NCBI GenBank assembly: GCA_910584215.1
Contig: CAJTYI010000003.1
Span: forward strand, 20,754 to 84,753
Length of the DNA: 64,000 nt
Reading direction: 5' to 3'
Source of the DNA: an uncultured Roseburia sp.
GTDB taxonomy: Bacteria > Bacillota > Clostridia > Lachnospirales > Lachnospiraceae
Under the pieces are notes generated by a model, which did no database searches, had not been told where the DNA came from, and saw only the letters and a program-made list of their open reading frames with translations. This document shows positions 52,675 to 62,244 of this stretch, piece after piece. Within the stretch, counting starts at the first letter, position 1; every line of letters starts with the position of its first letter. The translations under genes were made by a program, and so were the position numbers.

Positions 52675-54954
52675 CTATTCTACCCCGCGTTTGTAGTGGC
52701 CGTTGGTGTATTCTCCCTGGTAGACATTTTTCACAGAACATGTTCCGGTCAAAAAAGACGCCTCATAGAGGTCTAATATCCGCCCGGTCTCTTTTTCTGA
52801 TTCTATGGTAAAAGACAATCTTCCGTGGACGATCCCCATGTCCATGACATCCAAGCGGCAGTCAAACAATAACAACGGCGTACTGTTGTACAGCGTGTTA
52901 TAACAATCCTGGCAATGGTTTTTCACCGGAAAATATTTACCATATCGGTCTTTGAGATAAGACAGCCCCGGCTGCTTATCGCATATATCATTGTTGGCGT
53001 GCACACACTGTGCGGTCAGCATTAACGGCAGATAACCGTAGAGTATCAGCTCAGTCCCCCGGTTGTCGCGCGCTAACAGCTCTCCCCTGTTTAATTCGAG
53101 CGGTGCAGTATCGCGAAGCGGATGCTGACTGCCAAATCCTGCCTTGGCCCTGCTGTTAAACAGATAGAGCCTGTGATCTAAAATAAATGGCATTGCCGAT
53201 AAATGTTTGAGGGCAAAGCCCAGGCTGTCATAACTTCCCACGACAATGCCATCCAGATAAATCGCGGGCAGCCAGGCGGCCAGCCCCGCATAAAATTCGG
53301 CTGTGCTCTTGCGAAATACCGGAGGCAGAATATAATATGCCCGCTTTCCCGCCTGGTGAATCGCAGATACGTCCTCACACAGCAGATCTTTGATCTCCTC
53401 ATGGCGGTAACAGCTGCTGTCCAGATAGATATTTTCGACAAACGCAGCCCGCAAAACCGCTCCAAGCTGCCCGCGCTCTTCTACGGAGACCGACAGGTGA
53501 AAGTTTTTCTCTTTTGATTTTATGGCAGGTTTTCCTGCATATTTTGTCGAATTTGCACGAAAACTTTCACTTTCTGCAACCATTCCCTGCGGATATCCGC
53601 CGGAAATGTCTCTGTGATATTCAGCTGTGATCTGTTCCATCAGCTGTTCCATGGCGTCTCTGCGCAGCCGGTTGATCGCGCCGACCGGCAAAAACACATC
53701 GTCTTCCATCTCCACAGAAAGCTCGTCAAACACAAAAGGCGTATTGCCGGTCTTGCGCAGATTTCTCTCCACTTTGTCCGGGGAAAGCGGCTGTTTTTGC
53801 GCCGCCTGCACGGTGTCTCCCTCCACGCTCACACATTTTCCTTTGCAGCTTAACTCGATTATAGCAGGCATTTCTTTCTTTAGTATTAAGATTCCCTTGA
53901 TTTTTTCTTTTAATTCATGGTCAATGTAAGCGCTGCGTATTTCATCCTGCAATGCCTCGTTACTTTTTACATGGCCAGGCTTTTCAAAAGTAATCATATC
54001 CTTGCCGTTTGCACGGTAAAAATATCCCTCCGTAAAGCCGCTGCGGTTGCCAAAGTCCCAGAGCTTTTGCATATCCGCGCCCGATACAAGAAATCTCCGC
54101 CGCGCGTCCGCGACGCTATAGCGCGCCACGTCCTCTAAATAGGCATCCACATAGGCGCGGTAAATCGACACTACCCCCGCAGCGTACTCCGCCTGTTTCA
54201 TTCTGCCCTCGATTTTCAGCGAATACACGCCGCTCTCGAAGAGATCCGGCAGATACGAAATGCTGCACAAATCTTTGGGACTTAGCATATAGCTGCCCCG
54301 CTGCGGCAGCCTTTTCCTGTGGCTGTCACAAAGCTCGTAGGGCAGACGGCACGGCTGCGCGCATCGGCCCCGGTTGCCGCTCCTGCCGCCGAGCATACTG
54401 CTAAACAAACACTGCCCGGAATAGCAATAACACAGTGCGCCGTGTACAAACGCTTCCAGTTCCACCGACACATTGTTGTGGATATACGAAATCTCCGCAA
54501 ACGATAATTCTCTTGCCAGCACCACGCGGGAAGCGCCAAGCTTGTGCATATATTCGGCGCCCTCGGCCCCGGTTATCGTCATCTGGGTACTGGTATGGAC
54601 TGCCAGATCGGGAAATGTCTCGCGAATCAGCTCAAATGCCCCCATATCCTGTACGATCACCGCGTCCAGCCCCTGTCGGTAAAAGGGCAGCAGATAATCA
54701 TAAAGTGCCGCCAGTTCCCGCTCTTTTAACAGTGTATTAACCGTCAGATACACTTTTCTGTCGTGCAGATGTGCATAGTCGATCGCGCGAAGAAGCGCAT
54801 CTGTATCAAAATTGTCCGCATAGGCTCTCGCCCCAAAACGGGTGCCGCCCAGATACACGGCGTCTGCCCCCGCGTGAATCACCGCAAGGAATGTTTCATA
54901 AGACCCCGCCGGCGCCAGCACCTCAAACTTATACTGCTTTTTATGATCAGTCAT
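52675..54954 (-). CDS. U32-family protein (RlhA-like)
   Basis: A 759-residue U32 protein with a C-terminal DUF3656-type extension. The N-terminal part has EVLAPAGSYETFLAVIHAGADAVYLGG, LTVNTLLKERE, VHTSTQMTITG, and the cysteine-bearing ELEAFVHGALCYCYSGQCLFSSMLGGRSGNRGRCAQPCRLPYEL, plus YSLKIEGRMKQAEYAAGVVSIYR. These cysteines bind an Fe-S cluster in RlhA, which hydroxylates C2501 of 23S rRNA; TrhP-like members act on tRNA. Size and DUF3656 favour an RlhA-type role. Annotated as a peptidase in older databases, which the sequence does not support well. Confidence 0.88.
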   Translation of the reverse strand: MTDHKKQYKFEVLAPAGSYETFLAVIHAGADAVYLGGTRFGARAYADNFDTDALLRAIDYAHLHDRKVYLTVNTLLKERELAALYDYLLPFYRQGLDAVIVQDMGAFELIRETFPDLAVHTSTQMTITGAEGAEYMHKLGASRVVLARELSFAEISYIHNNVSVELEAFVHGALCYCYSGQCLFSSMLGGRSGNRGRCAQPCRLPYELCDSHRKRLPQRGSYMLSPKDLCSISYLPDLFESGVYSLKIEGRMKQAEYAAGVVSIYRAYVDAYLEDVARYSVADARRRFLVSGADMQKLWDFGNRSGFTEGYFYRANGKDMITFEKPGHVKSNEALQDEIRSAYIDHELKEKIKGILILKKEMPAIIELSCKGKCVSVEGDTVQAAQKQPLSPDKVERNLRKTGNTPFVFDELSVEMEDDVFLPVGAINRLRRDAMEQLMEQITAEYHRDISGGYPQGMVAESESFRANSTKYAGKPAIKSKEKNFHLSVSVEERGQLGAVLRAAFVENIYLDSSCYRHEEIKDLLCEDVSAIHQAGKRAYYILPPVFRKSTAEFYAGLAAWLPAIYLDGIVVGSYDSLGFALKHLSAMPFILDHRLYLFNSRAKAGFGSQHPLRDTAPLELNRGELLARDNRGTELILYGYLPLMLTAQCVHANNDICDKQPGLSYLKDRYGKYFPVKNHCQDCYNTLYNSTPLLLFDCRLDVMDMGIVHGRLSFTIESEKETGRILDLYEASFLTGTCSVKNVYQGEYTNGHYKRGVE

Positions 54955-54993
54955 TGCCAGTCTCTCCCCCTGCTCACATAATGAAGCATATCC

Positions 54994-55026
54994 AAAAAGG
55001 GAACGAAAGTATAACTCCGTTCCCCA
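54994..55026 (-). terminator. Terminator after zapA
   Basis: Minus strand: GGGGAACG pairs with CGTTCCC, loop of 12 nt, then TTTTT. The zapA stop is about 25 bp upstream. AAAAAGG on the other side gives some reverse activity. Confidence 0.75.
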
Positions 55027-55049
55027 CCTTTTTTACCATGCCAGTTTCA

Positions 55050-55586
55050 TTATTTTTTCGCTGCATTTACTTTGCCGAGCAAAGCCTCCTCCAGAGAAGT
55101 CTCCAGCTTTGTCTTGTTGAGCAAAAGCTCCTTGTTTTCCCGCTCCAGCTCTTTGACCCGCTCCTCGAGAGATTTACAGCTTTTCTCCGCAGACTTTTTC
55201 CCATCCTCCAACTGTTTTTTGTCGGCCTCCAGCTGCTTCTTATCGGCCTCCAACTCTTTTAGTGTCTGTTCATCGCTTTCCGTCTGCAATTGGTTGGAAA
55301 TTAAATTATGTTTTAATCCATACAGTTCTTTATCTTTTAACTCTATAGTGTCTTCTAATTTCTCAATCTGTGCTTTGGCCTTAAAATAGTCATCGGCTAT
55401 ATTGAGTTCTACGAGTGTCGCTTTCATATCCGCCGGCAGCCGGCGAAAGGAATCCATACCTTCGTATTCTGTCAATTTGTTATTGATATAGGCCGCTACC
55501 CGCTGCAAATACTCCTCACTTTCATAACCGCCCAACGTATATACTCTGCCACCGATCAACACCTCGGCACTTGTCTTTTGCGACAT
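55050..55586 (-). CDS. zapA: Cell division protein ZapA with coiled-coil extension
   Basis: Binds FtsZ and bundles filaments at mid-cell. Residues 1-95 are the ZapA domain (AEVLIGGRVYTLGGYESEEYLQRVAAYINNKL; ALNIADDYFKA-like MVELNIADDYFKAKAQIEKLE). From about 100 to 170 a long coiled coil follows, including a KKQLEADKKQLEDGKKS stretch with a seven-residue near-duplication. Typical ZapA is about 85-110 residues, so the extension is notable, though common in Clostridia. GGGAGG precedes the ATG. It follows ruvA-ruvB by 72 bp. Confidence 0.9.
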   Translation of the reverse strand: MSQKTSAEVLIGGRVYTLGGYESEEYLQRVAAYINNKLTEYEGMDSFRRLPADMKATLVELNIADDYFKAKAQIEKLEDTIELKDKELYGLKHNLISNQLQTESDEQTLKELEADKKQLEADKKQLEDGKKSAEKSCKSLEERVKELERENKELLLNKTKLETSLEEALLGKVNAAKK

Positions 55587-55658
55587 AACGTTTTCCTCCC
55601 TTGGCGCCCTATCATCACTTCTCTCATTATAAGAGTATTTGAAGAGAAAAGCAACTAT

Positions 55659-56654
55659 TTATTCTCGCTCTATTCCAAAATGGCGATATGCATCGTCTGT
55701 GACCACCCGCCCTTTGGGCGTGCGGTTGATAAAACCATTTTTTACCAGATACGGTTCATACACGTCCTCAATTGTCCCTGCATCTTCACCAAGGGCGGCC
55801 GCGAGCGTATCGATACCGACCGGACCGCCGGAAAATTTCTCAATCATCAGCGTCAATATATTGCGGTCGCTTTGATCAAGTCCCAGCTTATCCACTTCCA
55901 GCAAATCAAGGGCAAACGACGCAACTTCTTTTGAGATCGCGCCGTCATATTTTACCTGCGCAAAATCGCGCACCCGCTTTAACAGACGGTTGGCAAGCCG
56001 CGGCGTCCCCCTTGCGCGGCGCGCCATCTCAAAAGCGCCCTCTTCGTCAATCTCCACGTTAAGCGCCGCCGCCGAGTGGACGATAATTGTTTTCAGTTCC
56101 TGCACATTGTAAAATTCCAGATGGTGTACTACGCCAAATCGGTCTCTAAGCGGCGCAGACAATAATCCTGCGCGCGTGGTGGCGCCCACGAGGGTAAATT
56201 TCGGCAAATCCAGACGAATGGAGCGCGCTGTCGCACCTTTCCCCACCATGATATCAATCACATAATCCTCCATAGCCGGATAGAGCACTTCTTCCACCTG
56301 GCGGTTTAAGCGGTGAATTTCATCGACAAACAGTACATCCCCCTCCTGTAAATTGCTCAGAATCGCCGCCATCTCACCGGGCTTGCCAATTGCCGGGCCA
56401 GACGTCACCTTAAGGTGCGTGCCCATCTCATTGGCGATGATTCCGGCCAGGGTCGTCTTTCCCAGACCCGGCGGTCCGTAGAAGAGCACATGGTCGAGCG
56501 CCTCCCCGCGCTGCTTAGCCGCCTCAATATATACTTTTAGATTCTTTTTCGCTTTTTCCTGGCCGATGTATTCATCTAGTGTCTGGGGACGAAGACTTTT
56601 TTCGAGCTTGATATCCTCCTCCATCACCTGTGTCGATATCACACGTCTTTCCAT
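55659..56654 (-). CDS. ruvB: Holliday junction helicase subunit RuvB
   Basis: AAA+ motor that drives branch migration with RuvA. The 331-residue protein has [22 protein letters not shown], Walker [12 protein letters not shown], Walker [10 protein letters not shown], sensor motifs in [21 protein letters not shown], and the winged-helix C-terminus ending [13 protein letters not shown]. The ruvA gene is 24 bp upstream. Normal length. Confidence 0.98.
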   Translation of the reverse strand: MERRVISTQVMEEDIKLEKSLRPQTLDEYIGQEKAKKNLKVYIEAAKQRGEALDHVLFYGPPGLGKTTLAGIIANEMGTHLKVTSGPAIGKPGEMAAILSNLQEGDVLFVDEIHRLNRQVEEVLYPAMEDYVIDIMVGKGATARSIRLDLPKFTLVGATTRAGLLSAPLRDRFGVVHHLEFYNVQELKTIIVHSAAALNVEIDEEGAFEMARRARGTPRLANRLLKRVRDFAQVKYDGAISKEVASFALDLLEVDKLGLDQSDRNILTLMIEKFSGGPVGIDTLAAALGEDAGTIEDVYEPYLVKNGFINRTPKGRVVTDDAYRHFGIERE

Positions 56655-56678
56655 GGTAATCCTCTCAAACTATTTTAT

Positions 56679-57290
56679 TTAAACAATTGACATATTTTTT
56701 AAACATTGTTTTAATAAATCTTCCACCGTTGTTTCTTCTGTTACGGCGATACCGCCAAGCGCCTTTACGGCATCGGAAGAAGAATAACCGAGCGCTACGA
56801 GCGCCGCAACGGCATCGTTTTTAACCGCCGCAGTGGAAGCTTCCGGCTGACTTTCTCCCATTTTTATCTTCTCCTCAAAAGCGTCCGCAAGGCTTATTTT
56901 ATCTTTGAGCTCTAAGATCAGACGCTGTGCCGTCTTCGCGCCAATCCCCGGGGCCCGGGCAATCGTTTTGGCGTCCTCCCCCATAATGGCAAAACGCAGG
57001 TCGTCCGTCGACAGGACAGACAAAATGGCGACGGCTCCCTTCGGCCCGATTCCTGACACGCCGATCAAAAGTTTAAAGAAGATTAAATCATCTTTGGACA
57101 GGAACCCGTACAATAACATGGCGTCTTCACGCATATATAAATGTGTATATATCTTAACTTCCTCTCCGCGCCCCGGCAGAGCCGAAAATGTCTGCGCCGG
57201 GGTGTAGATATGATACCCCACGCCGCCGGCCTCGACTACGATCGCGTCCTCCTCCTGCTCAGTCAAGATTCCTCTGATATATGAATACAT
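56679..57290 (-). CDS. ruvA: Holliday junction helicase subunit RuvA
   Basis: Four-way-junction-binding tetramer that loads RuvB. The 203-residue protein has the OB-fold domain (MYSYIRGILTEQEEDAIVVEAGGVGYHIYTP; HLYMREDAMLLYGF), helix-hairpin-helix units (LLIGVSGIGPKGAVAILS; RAPGIGAKTAQRLILELKDK), and the RuvB-binding C-terminus (VAALVALGYSSSDAVKAL). It lies directly upstream of ruvB. Confidence 0.97.
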   Translation of the reverse strand: MYSYIRGILTEQEEDAIVVEAGGVGYHIYTPAQTFSALPGRGEEVKIYTHLYMREDAMLLYGFLSKDDLIFFKLLIGVSGIGPKGAVAILSVLSTDDLRFAIMGEDAKTIARAPGIGAKTAQRLILELKDKISLADAFEEKIKMGESQPEASTAAVKNDAVAALVALGYSSSDAVKALGGIAVTEETTVEDLLKQCLKNMSIV

Positions 57291-57344
57291 AATTTACCGC
57301 GCCTTTCCGCCTGATCGGCAATCTATCGTTTATCATGCACACAG

Positions 57345-57854
57345 TTACTTTTTCAGCCGTCCCCCGATACGCAGTATGATTTCCTGTGACGCTACACCGA
57401 TAAGCGCCCCTGTCAAAATCCCTGCCACAAGGAGAACGGGCATATAATAAAAGACGTTATAATTTTCTACCACACCCGCTGCCACGATGAGCTGCCCCAC
57501 ATTGTGAAAGATACCGCCGCTGACACTGATCGGCAGCACACCAAATTTGCCGCACTTCTTGAGCAGCCACATCACAAGAAAACTAAGGAGTCCGCCGGCA
57601 AGGCTGTACCATATGCTAAACATATTTCCAAACAGAAAGCCAGCGAGCACAATGCGCAGCACGGAGACCGTCAACGCTTCTTTTGCCCCCACCGCATAGA
57701 GCAGCAGCACGACCACAATATTCGTAAGCCCCAATTTGACACCGGGAACTCCAAAATAAAAGGGAATCAGGGATTCCACATAGCTGCATATCAGCGCCAA
57801 AGCCAAAAACATTCCAAGATAAGCCACTTTATTTCGCAATGCTATCGATCTCAC
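57345..57854 (-). CDS. Gx transporter family membrane protein
   Basis: A 169-residue protein with about five membrane helices: LGMFLALALICSYVESLIPFYFGVPGVKLGLTNIVVVLLLYAVG, then LRIVLAGFLFGNMFSIWYSLAGGLLSFLVMWLL, ISVSGGIFHNVGQLIVA. This is the Gx family, named from earlier annotation as heptaprenyl diphosphate synthase component I, which is doubtful. The start is a GTG inside the end of the NusG-II gene (26-bp overlap), without a strong ribosome-binding site; an ATG at 57813-57815 is an alternative. The NusG-II/Gx pair is conserved in Clostridia, often near Rnf or ApbE genes, which are absent here. Confidence 0.82.
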   Translation of the reverse strand: MRSIALRNKVAYLGMFLALALICSYVESLIPFYFGVPGVKLGLTNIVVVLLLYAVGAKEALTVSVLRIVLAGFLFGNMFSIWYSLAGGLLSFLVMWLLKKCGKFGVLPISVSGGIFHNVGQLIVAAGVVENYNVFYYMPVLLVAGILTGALIGVASQEIILRIGGRLKK

Positions 57855-58221
57855 TTTCTCTGCCGCCCACCACGGTGACCACCACTCTGTTGGGAAGACA
57901 TACTATTGTTTCGTTTGTTTTGGAAATCGCCCGCTGGTGCACACACAGCTTATCGGGACAGTCCGCCTCCCTCATATCTGCCTGGCCGCCTGCTATGACA
58001 AGCACGTTGGCGGTCTCCCCTTTTGGCGCAATCGTAATCTCGGTGTCTGTCTGAAGCGGATAGACGCCGTAGAGCTCTCCGTCCACCGTGATCTCCACGC
58101 CAGCATCCATAGATTCGTCTATGCTGCCACTTCTTGTCACCATCGCAAGATAGACGAGAAACACCAACGCCGCCACAATTCCAAGAAAAATTAAATCATT
58201 TTTTCGGATTCTCTTCTTCAT
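57829..58221 (-). CDS. NusG domain II-containing protein
   Basis: A 130-residue membrane-anchored protein. One helix (about 10-30: DLIFLGIVAALVFLVYLAMV), then a NusG-domain-II-like beta domain with GVEITVDGELYGVYPL and the Cys-bearing DMREADCPDKLCVHQRAISKTNETIVCLPNRVVVTVVGG. The DCPDxxC motif is diagnostic. GGAGG lies 6 nt before the ATG at 58219-58221. It is translationally coupled to the Gx transporter gene. Function unknown; redox or flavin-transfer roles have been proposed from context only. Confidence 0.86.
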   Translation of the reverse strand: MKKRIRKNDLIFLGIVAALVFLVYLAMVTRSGSIDESMDAGVEITVDGELYGVYPLQTDTEITIAPKGETANVLVIAGGQADMREADCPDKLCVHQRAISKTNETIVCLPNRVVVTVVGGRESEIDSIAK

Positions 58222-58263
58222 CGCCATCCTCCATGACAGAGCAGCCTGCTTCGCTGATTACGA

Positions 58264-58294
58264 GATGAGAAAATCACATTGACATGTTCTCATC
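58264..58294. repeat. Inverted repeat between miaB and the NusG-II gene
   Basis: GATGAGAA (58264-58271) and TTCTCATC (58287-58294) enclose 15 nt. No T-run follows on the minus strand; it may be an intercistronic hairpin. Confidence 0.55.
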
Positions 58295-58323
58295 TGCCAT
58301 CAGGGCATATTCGCGCGTCTGAC

Positions 58324-59793
58324 TCAATGAGCGGAAGTCGTTTCCCTATCCACCTTCCGCCCCATATAGTAAAAGCCTTTGCACTCTTCCAATGTTACAT
58401 CCACAAACGTTCCAACCATATCGGCATTTCCCGGAAAATGCACGATAGAATTGTTGGAAAGACGCCCGGAGACGAGCGAGCCATCCTGCGTGTTGACCTG
58501 TTCCACCAGCACCGGCAACGTCTGTCCGGTATAGGTTTCGGCCTGTTTGGCCGCAATCTTTTGTACTTCCTTTAGGAGCCTGTCAAAACGTTCCTTTGCG
58601 ACAGACTCTAAGACCTGCTCTTCCATAGCTGCCGCAGGTGTGCCCGTCCGTTTGGAATAGAGAAACGTAAACGCGCTGTCATAGCGCACTTTTTGTACCA
58701 CATCCAGCGTCTCTAAAAAGTCTTCCTCCGTCTCACCGGGAAATCCCACGATGATATCGGTCGTGATGGAGATATCCGGCACTGCGGCGCGCAATTTCTC
58801 TACCAACCGAAGATAATGCGCCTTGTCATAGTGGCGGTTCATGATCTTTAAGATGCGGTCACTGCCGGACTGCAGCGGCAGATGCATGTGCTTACAGATC
58901 TTCGAGGAACGACGCATCACCTCGATCAGCTCGTCGGACAAGTCTTTGGGATGGGACGTCATAAAGCGGATGCGTTCGATCCCCTCCACCTGCTCGATTT
59001 TTTGCAAAAGCTCTGCAAAACTCATGGGTTCTTTGAGATTTTTGCCGTACGAATTGACATTCTGTCCCAGCAGCATCACTTCCACGACACCGTCCGCAGC
59101 CAGCTTTTCAATCTCACGGATAATTTCTCCCGGTTCACGGCTTCGCTCCCTGCCGCGCACATAGGGCACGATACAATAACTGCAAAAATTGTTACAGCCA
59201 AACATAATATTGACGCCGGACTTAAAGAAATATTTGCGCTCCACCGGCAAATCCTCTACGATTTTGTCGGTTTCCTGCCAGATCTCCACCAACATGGAAT
59301 CCGCCTCCTGCGCACGCACGATCAATTCTGCGAATTTGTAGATATTATGTGTCCCGAAAATCAAATCAACAAAGCGGTAGCTTTCCCGCAGCTTTTGCAC
59401 GACAGATTCCTCCTGCATCATACAGCCGCAGAGGACGATCATCATGTGCGGATTCTTTTTTTTGTAATTGTGCAGTGTGCCCAGCCTGCCATAAACTTTA
59501 TTATTTGCATTTTCCCGCACAGTGCAGGTATTGTAGAGCACAAAATCGGCCTCCTCGCTCTCGGTCATCCGATAACCAACGCTTTCTAGTATGCCCACCA
59601 TCTTCTCGGAATCCCGCGCGTTCATCTGGCAGCCGAATGTCTGGACACAGGCCGTCGGAAAACGATCGTGCCGCTGTTTAAAATTTCTTACCATTTCGCG
59701 GCACTTCGCCATGAAGTAATACTGGCGGGCTGGTTCCTCCGATGGCGGGTTGGAACTTAAATCAATTTTATCCAAATCAATTTCATTATACAT
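58324..59793 (-). CDS. miaB: tRNA-2-methylthio-N6-dimethylallyladenosine synthase
   Basis: Radical SAM methylthiotransferase acting on A37 of tRNAs that read UNN codons. The 489-residue protein has the UPF0004 domain with cysteines in CVQTFGCQMNARDSEKM, NTCTVRENA and VLCGCMMQ, the radical SAM motif GCNNFCSYCIVPYVRGRE, IRFMTSHPKDLSD, and a C-terminal TRAM domain (TLPVLVEQVNT; FPGNADMVGTFVDVTLEEC). The first ATG gives an N-terminal extension of about 45 residues, common in Clostridia. Together with rimO at 14.6 kb this gives both methylthiotransferases. Confidence 0.96.
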   Translation of the reverse strand: MYNEIDLDKIDLSSNPPSEEPARQYYFMAKCREMVRNFKQRHDRFPTACVQTFGCQMNARDSEKMVGILESVGYRMTESEEADFVLYNTCTVRENANNKVYGRLGTLHNYKKKNPHMMIVLCGCMMQEESVVQKLRESYRFVDLIFGTHNIYKFAELIVRAQEADSMLVEIWQETDKIVEDLPVERKYFFKSGVNIMFGCNNFCSYCIVPYVRGRERSREPGEIIREIEKLAADGVVEVMLLGQNVNSYGKNLKEPMSFAELLQKIEQVEGIERIRFMTSHPKDLSDELIEVMRRSSKICKHMHLPLQSGSDRILKIMNRHYDKAHYLRLVEKLRAAVPDISITTDIIVGFPGETEEDFLETLDVVQKVRYDSAFTFLYSKRTGTPAAAMEEQVLESVAKERFDRLLKEVQKIAAKQAETYTGQTLPVLVEQVNTQDGSLVSGRLSNNSIVHFPGNADMVGTFVDVTLEECKGFYYMGRKVDRETTSAH

Positions 59794-59829
59794 TTCTTTT
59801 GACTTTACCTTTCTGATGATATCGTTATT

Positions 59830-60747
59830 TTATAGTTCCGCGGAGGTAAACTCGGTCGGCGACACGCCCATGATCTGATGGAAATTGCGATAAAAAAGAG
59901 AATAATCCTGATAGCCAACCATACGGCTTGTCTCCGTCGCAGCATGTCCTTCTTTAAGCAGTGTACCCGCCTGCGTAATGCGCTGCAATGCAATATAGCG
60001 GCGAATGGTCGTATTGGTATATTTTTTAAAAATGCGCGCGATATAGTCGGCATCGAGATAAAATCTTTCCGTCAGATCAGCCATGGAGATATCTTCGCGA
60101 AAATGTTCATGGAGATAGGCAATGATGTCATTGACTCTCTGCTGCGGAACGGGCACAGATTTTTTGACAGCCGCTTTAATCACTGGCGAACACAAATCCA
60201 AGGCATGATCTTCCCCCTCCTGCGATGCTTCTCTTATATGTTCGTCAATTTTGTGCATGAGTGAGAAGAAAGTTGAGAGGCTCTCGGGTGTCAGAGCGTT
60301 GCGGTAGGCCAGCAGCATATGAAGCTGTCGTTCTAAGTAAGAGAGCTGTGAAACACCAAGAGGAATCACGACGGGATGCATCGAATCGCTCATATATGCA
60401 AAGTCTTTTGCATTAACAGCCATGACTTTGTAAAACCAATCGATATTGACAAAAAGCACATACCGCTCGTAGATTTCTCCGATCGTGCGCACCGTTCGAT
60501 GAATACAGGAAGACGGAAACAAGATCAACGAGCCTGCCGGGACGGCGTGCAGTCTGTCACCGAGCAACACATGCGGCAAGTCCGTCAGATTCAGATAAAA
60601 CTCCGCCGCATTGTGAATGTGCGGCGCCATATGGCTGTCGGCAGGCTCTTTGCGGTATTCGAGGTGAAAACCAGGTGCAACATCATCATATAGGATATGC
60701 TTTGCTGCGCCACCCTGCGAATTATAATCTTCTGTAATCAATCTCAT
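59830..60747 (-). CDS. AraC-family transcriptional regulator with cupin sensor
   Basis: A 305-residue regulator: N-terminal cupin sensor (HMAPHIHNAAEFYLNLTDLPHVLLGDRLHAVPAGSLILFPSSCIHR) and a C-terminal double helix-turn-helix (VNDIIAYLHEHFREDISMADLTERFYLDADYIARIFKKYTNTTIRRYIALQRI; YQDYSLFYRNFHQIMGVSPTEF). It is divergent from the MATE transporter gene, so it may control it and itself. The ATG at 60745-60747 directly follows AAGGAG; a TTG two codons further in (60739-60741) would be better spaced. Confidence 0.88.
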   Translation of the reverse strand: MRLITEDYNSQGGAAKHILYDDVAPGFHLEYRKEPADSHMAPHIHNAAEFYLNLTDLPHVLLGDRLHAVPAGSLILFPSSCIHRTVRTIGEIYERYVLFVNIDWFYKVMAVNAKDFAYMSDSMHPVVIPLGVSQLSYLERQLHMLLAYRNALTPESLSTFFSLMHKIDEHIREASQEGEDHALDLCSPVIKAAVKKSVPVPQQRVNDIIAYLHEHFREDISMADLTERFYLDADYIARIFKKYTNTTIRRYIALQRITQAGTLLKEGHAATETSRMVGYQDYSLFYRNFHQIMGVSPTEFTSAEL

Positions 60748-60809
60748 CTCCTTCTTTCTATCTCTCAATCACCTTTGTGTAGGGTTTCAAATAGATAGAA
60801 TAACGCTTT

Positions 60810-60837
60810 TTGCAATATCATTATACTGTTATTGCAA
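60810..60837. promoter_or_regulatory. Inverted repeat in the AraC/MATE divergent region
   Basis: TTGCAATA (60810-60817) and TATTGCAA (60830-60837) are perfect 8-bp arms 12 bp apart. A minus-strand TATAAT lies between them, so a bound regulator would overlap the araC-type promoter. Candidate operator. Confidence 0.5.
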
Positions 60838-60906
60838 TTTAATAATATCACGCCATGCGCTAAAATGCTATAAAAAGTTTTACTGTAGCTGCACGGAGGA
60901 AGCAAT

Positions 60907-62244
60907 ATGTTTACACGAAAAAAATTACTCGAATTAATCATTCCTTTGACAATCGAACAATTCTTGATTATGGCAGTCGGATTCATTGATTCCATTATGG
61001 TATCCTCCTGCGGCGAAAGCGCAATCTCCGGTATATCCGTTGTCAATACCATCAACAACATGGTAAACTGCCTGTTGACGGCGTTGGCGACAGGCGGCGC
61101 CGTCGTTGCGGCACAGTTTATCGGCAAAAAAGATAAGAAAACGGTTTCGCTCATCTCCAATCAATTATTTTGGCTGACGCTTTTGTTTTCCGGGATTGTG
61201 GCCATCACCGCATTTTTCGGCAACGGGCCGATTCTCTCGTCCCTCTACCGGAATCTGGAAACCGATGTCATGGAGAATGCCAGAATCTATTTCTTTTTCT
61301 CTGCGCTCTCCTATCCTTTTTACGGCATCTACAACAGCGGAGCCGCCCTTTTCCGCGCCATCGGCAACTCGAAGATTTCCATGAAAATTTCGCTGTGCAA
61401 AAATCTGTTCAATGTCTTTGGCAACGCGGTCTTTATTTACGGCCTGGGGCTTGGCGTCACGGGAGCGGCACTGTCGACTTTTCTCTCGCACATTCTGTCG
61501 GCAGCGCTGATTTTGTACTTTTTATATCGGGACAAGGAAATTCATTTTGCAATCGGCCCGTCTTTTCGCCCCGCCATCATCAAAAAAATCCTCTATATCG
61601 GCATACCCAACAGTTTCGAGACGGGCATACCGCAGATTGGCAGGATTCTCCTCACGACGCTGACGGCAAGCTTTGGGACGATTGCCATCACTGCAGACTC
61701 AGTGACCTGCAACATCGGAAATTTTCAACTGATTCCCTCCGAAGCGATCGGCATTGCCATGACGACTGTCGTAGGGCAGCTCGTCGGTGCCGGAGACTGG
61801 GAGGGCGTAAAAAAATATGCCAAGAAACTTGTCAAGATGTCTTATCTGTCGCTGTTTGGCCTAGGACTTTTGCTGTTTGCCATTGAACAGCCGCTGTTTT
61901 TGCTGTACCATCTGTCCGACGATACCATTTCACTGGTAAAGCTGCTGTTAAACTATAATATTATCTGCCTGATCATCATGCAGCCGCTCTCCTACGCGGT
62001 GCCTGCGGCATTGCGCGCCGCAAACGACGTGCACTATACCATGGTCGTTTCCATCATCACCATGTGGACCTGCCGCATCGGCCTCGCCTATTTCCTTGGG
62101 AGATATGTTGGGCTTGGCGTATTCGGTATCTGGATTGCGATGACGATCGAATGGTGTGTGCGCGCCCTGTTTTTCGTTCCGCGTTTTGCATGGCTCACCA
62201 GGCGCAACAGATCTACGGACGCACCTGACCGTTTCCGTATATAA
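60907..62244 (+). CDS. MATE-family efflux transporter
   Basis: A 445-residue protein with about 12 membrane helices in two homologous halves: [41 protein letters not shown] in the first and [75 protein letters not shown] in the second. These proteins export drugs or metabolites in exchange for Na+ or H+. GGAGG precedes the ATG. Its last 32 bp overlap the end of proA on the other strand. Confidence 0.92.
   Translation: MFTRKKLLELIIPLTIEQFLIMAVGFIDSIMVSSCGESAISGISVVNTINNMVNCLLTALATGGAVVAAQFIGKKDKKTVSLISNQLFWLTLLFSGIVAITAFFGNGPILSSLYRNLETDVMENARIYFFFSALSYPFYGIYNSGAALFRAIGNSKISMKISLCKNLFNVFGNAVFIYGLGLGVTGAALSTFLSHILSAALILYFLYRDKEIHFAIGPSFRPAIIKKILYIGIPNSFETGIPQIGRILLTTLTASFGTIAITADSVTCNIGNFQLIPSEAIGIAMTTVVGQLVGAGDWEGVKKYAKKLVKMSYLSLFGLGLLLFAIEQPLFLLYHLSDDTISLVKLLLNYNIICLIIMQPLSYAVPAALRAANDVHYTMVVSIITMWTCRIGLAYFLGRYVGLGVFGIWIAMTIEWCVRALFFVPRFAWLTRRNRSTDAPDRFRI

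Noticed and set aside
52675..54954. Collagenase-type peptidase U32
   Set aside because: The conserved Fe-S cysteines and DUF3656 extension fit rRNA-hydroxylation (RlhA-type) proteins better; no protease active site is seen.
58882..59589. Long plus-strand open frame (235 codons) opposite miaB
   Set aside because: It is antisense to a complete, well-conserved miaB, has no ribosome-binding site and shows no family pattern. The same holds for 30660-31235 opposite fakA and the overlapping frame 61170-61886 in the MATE gene.
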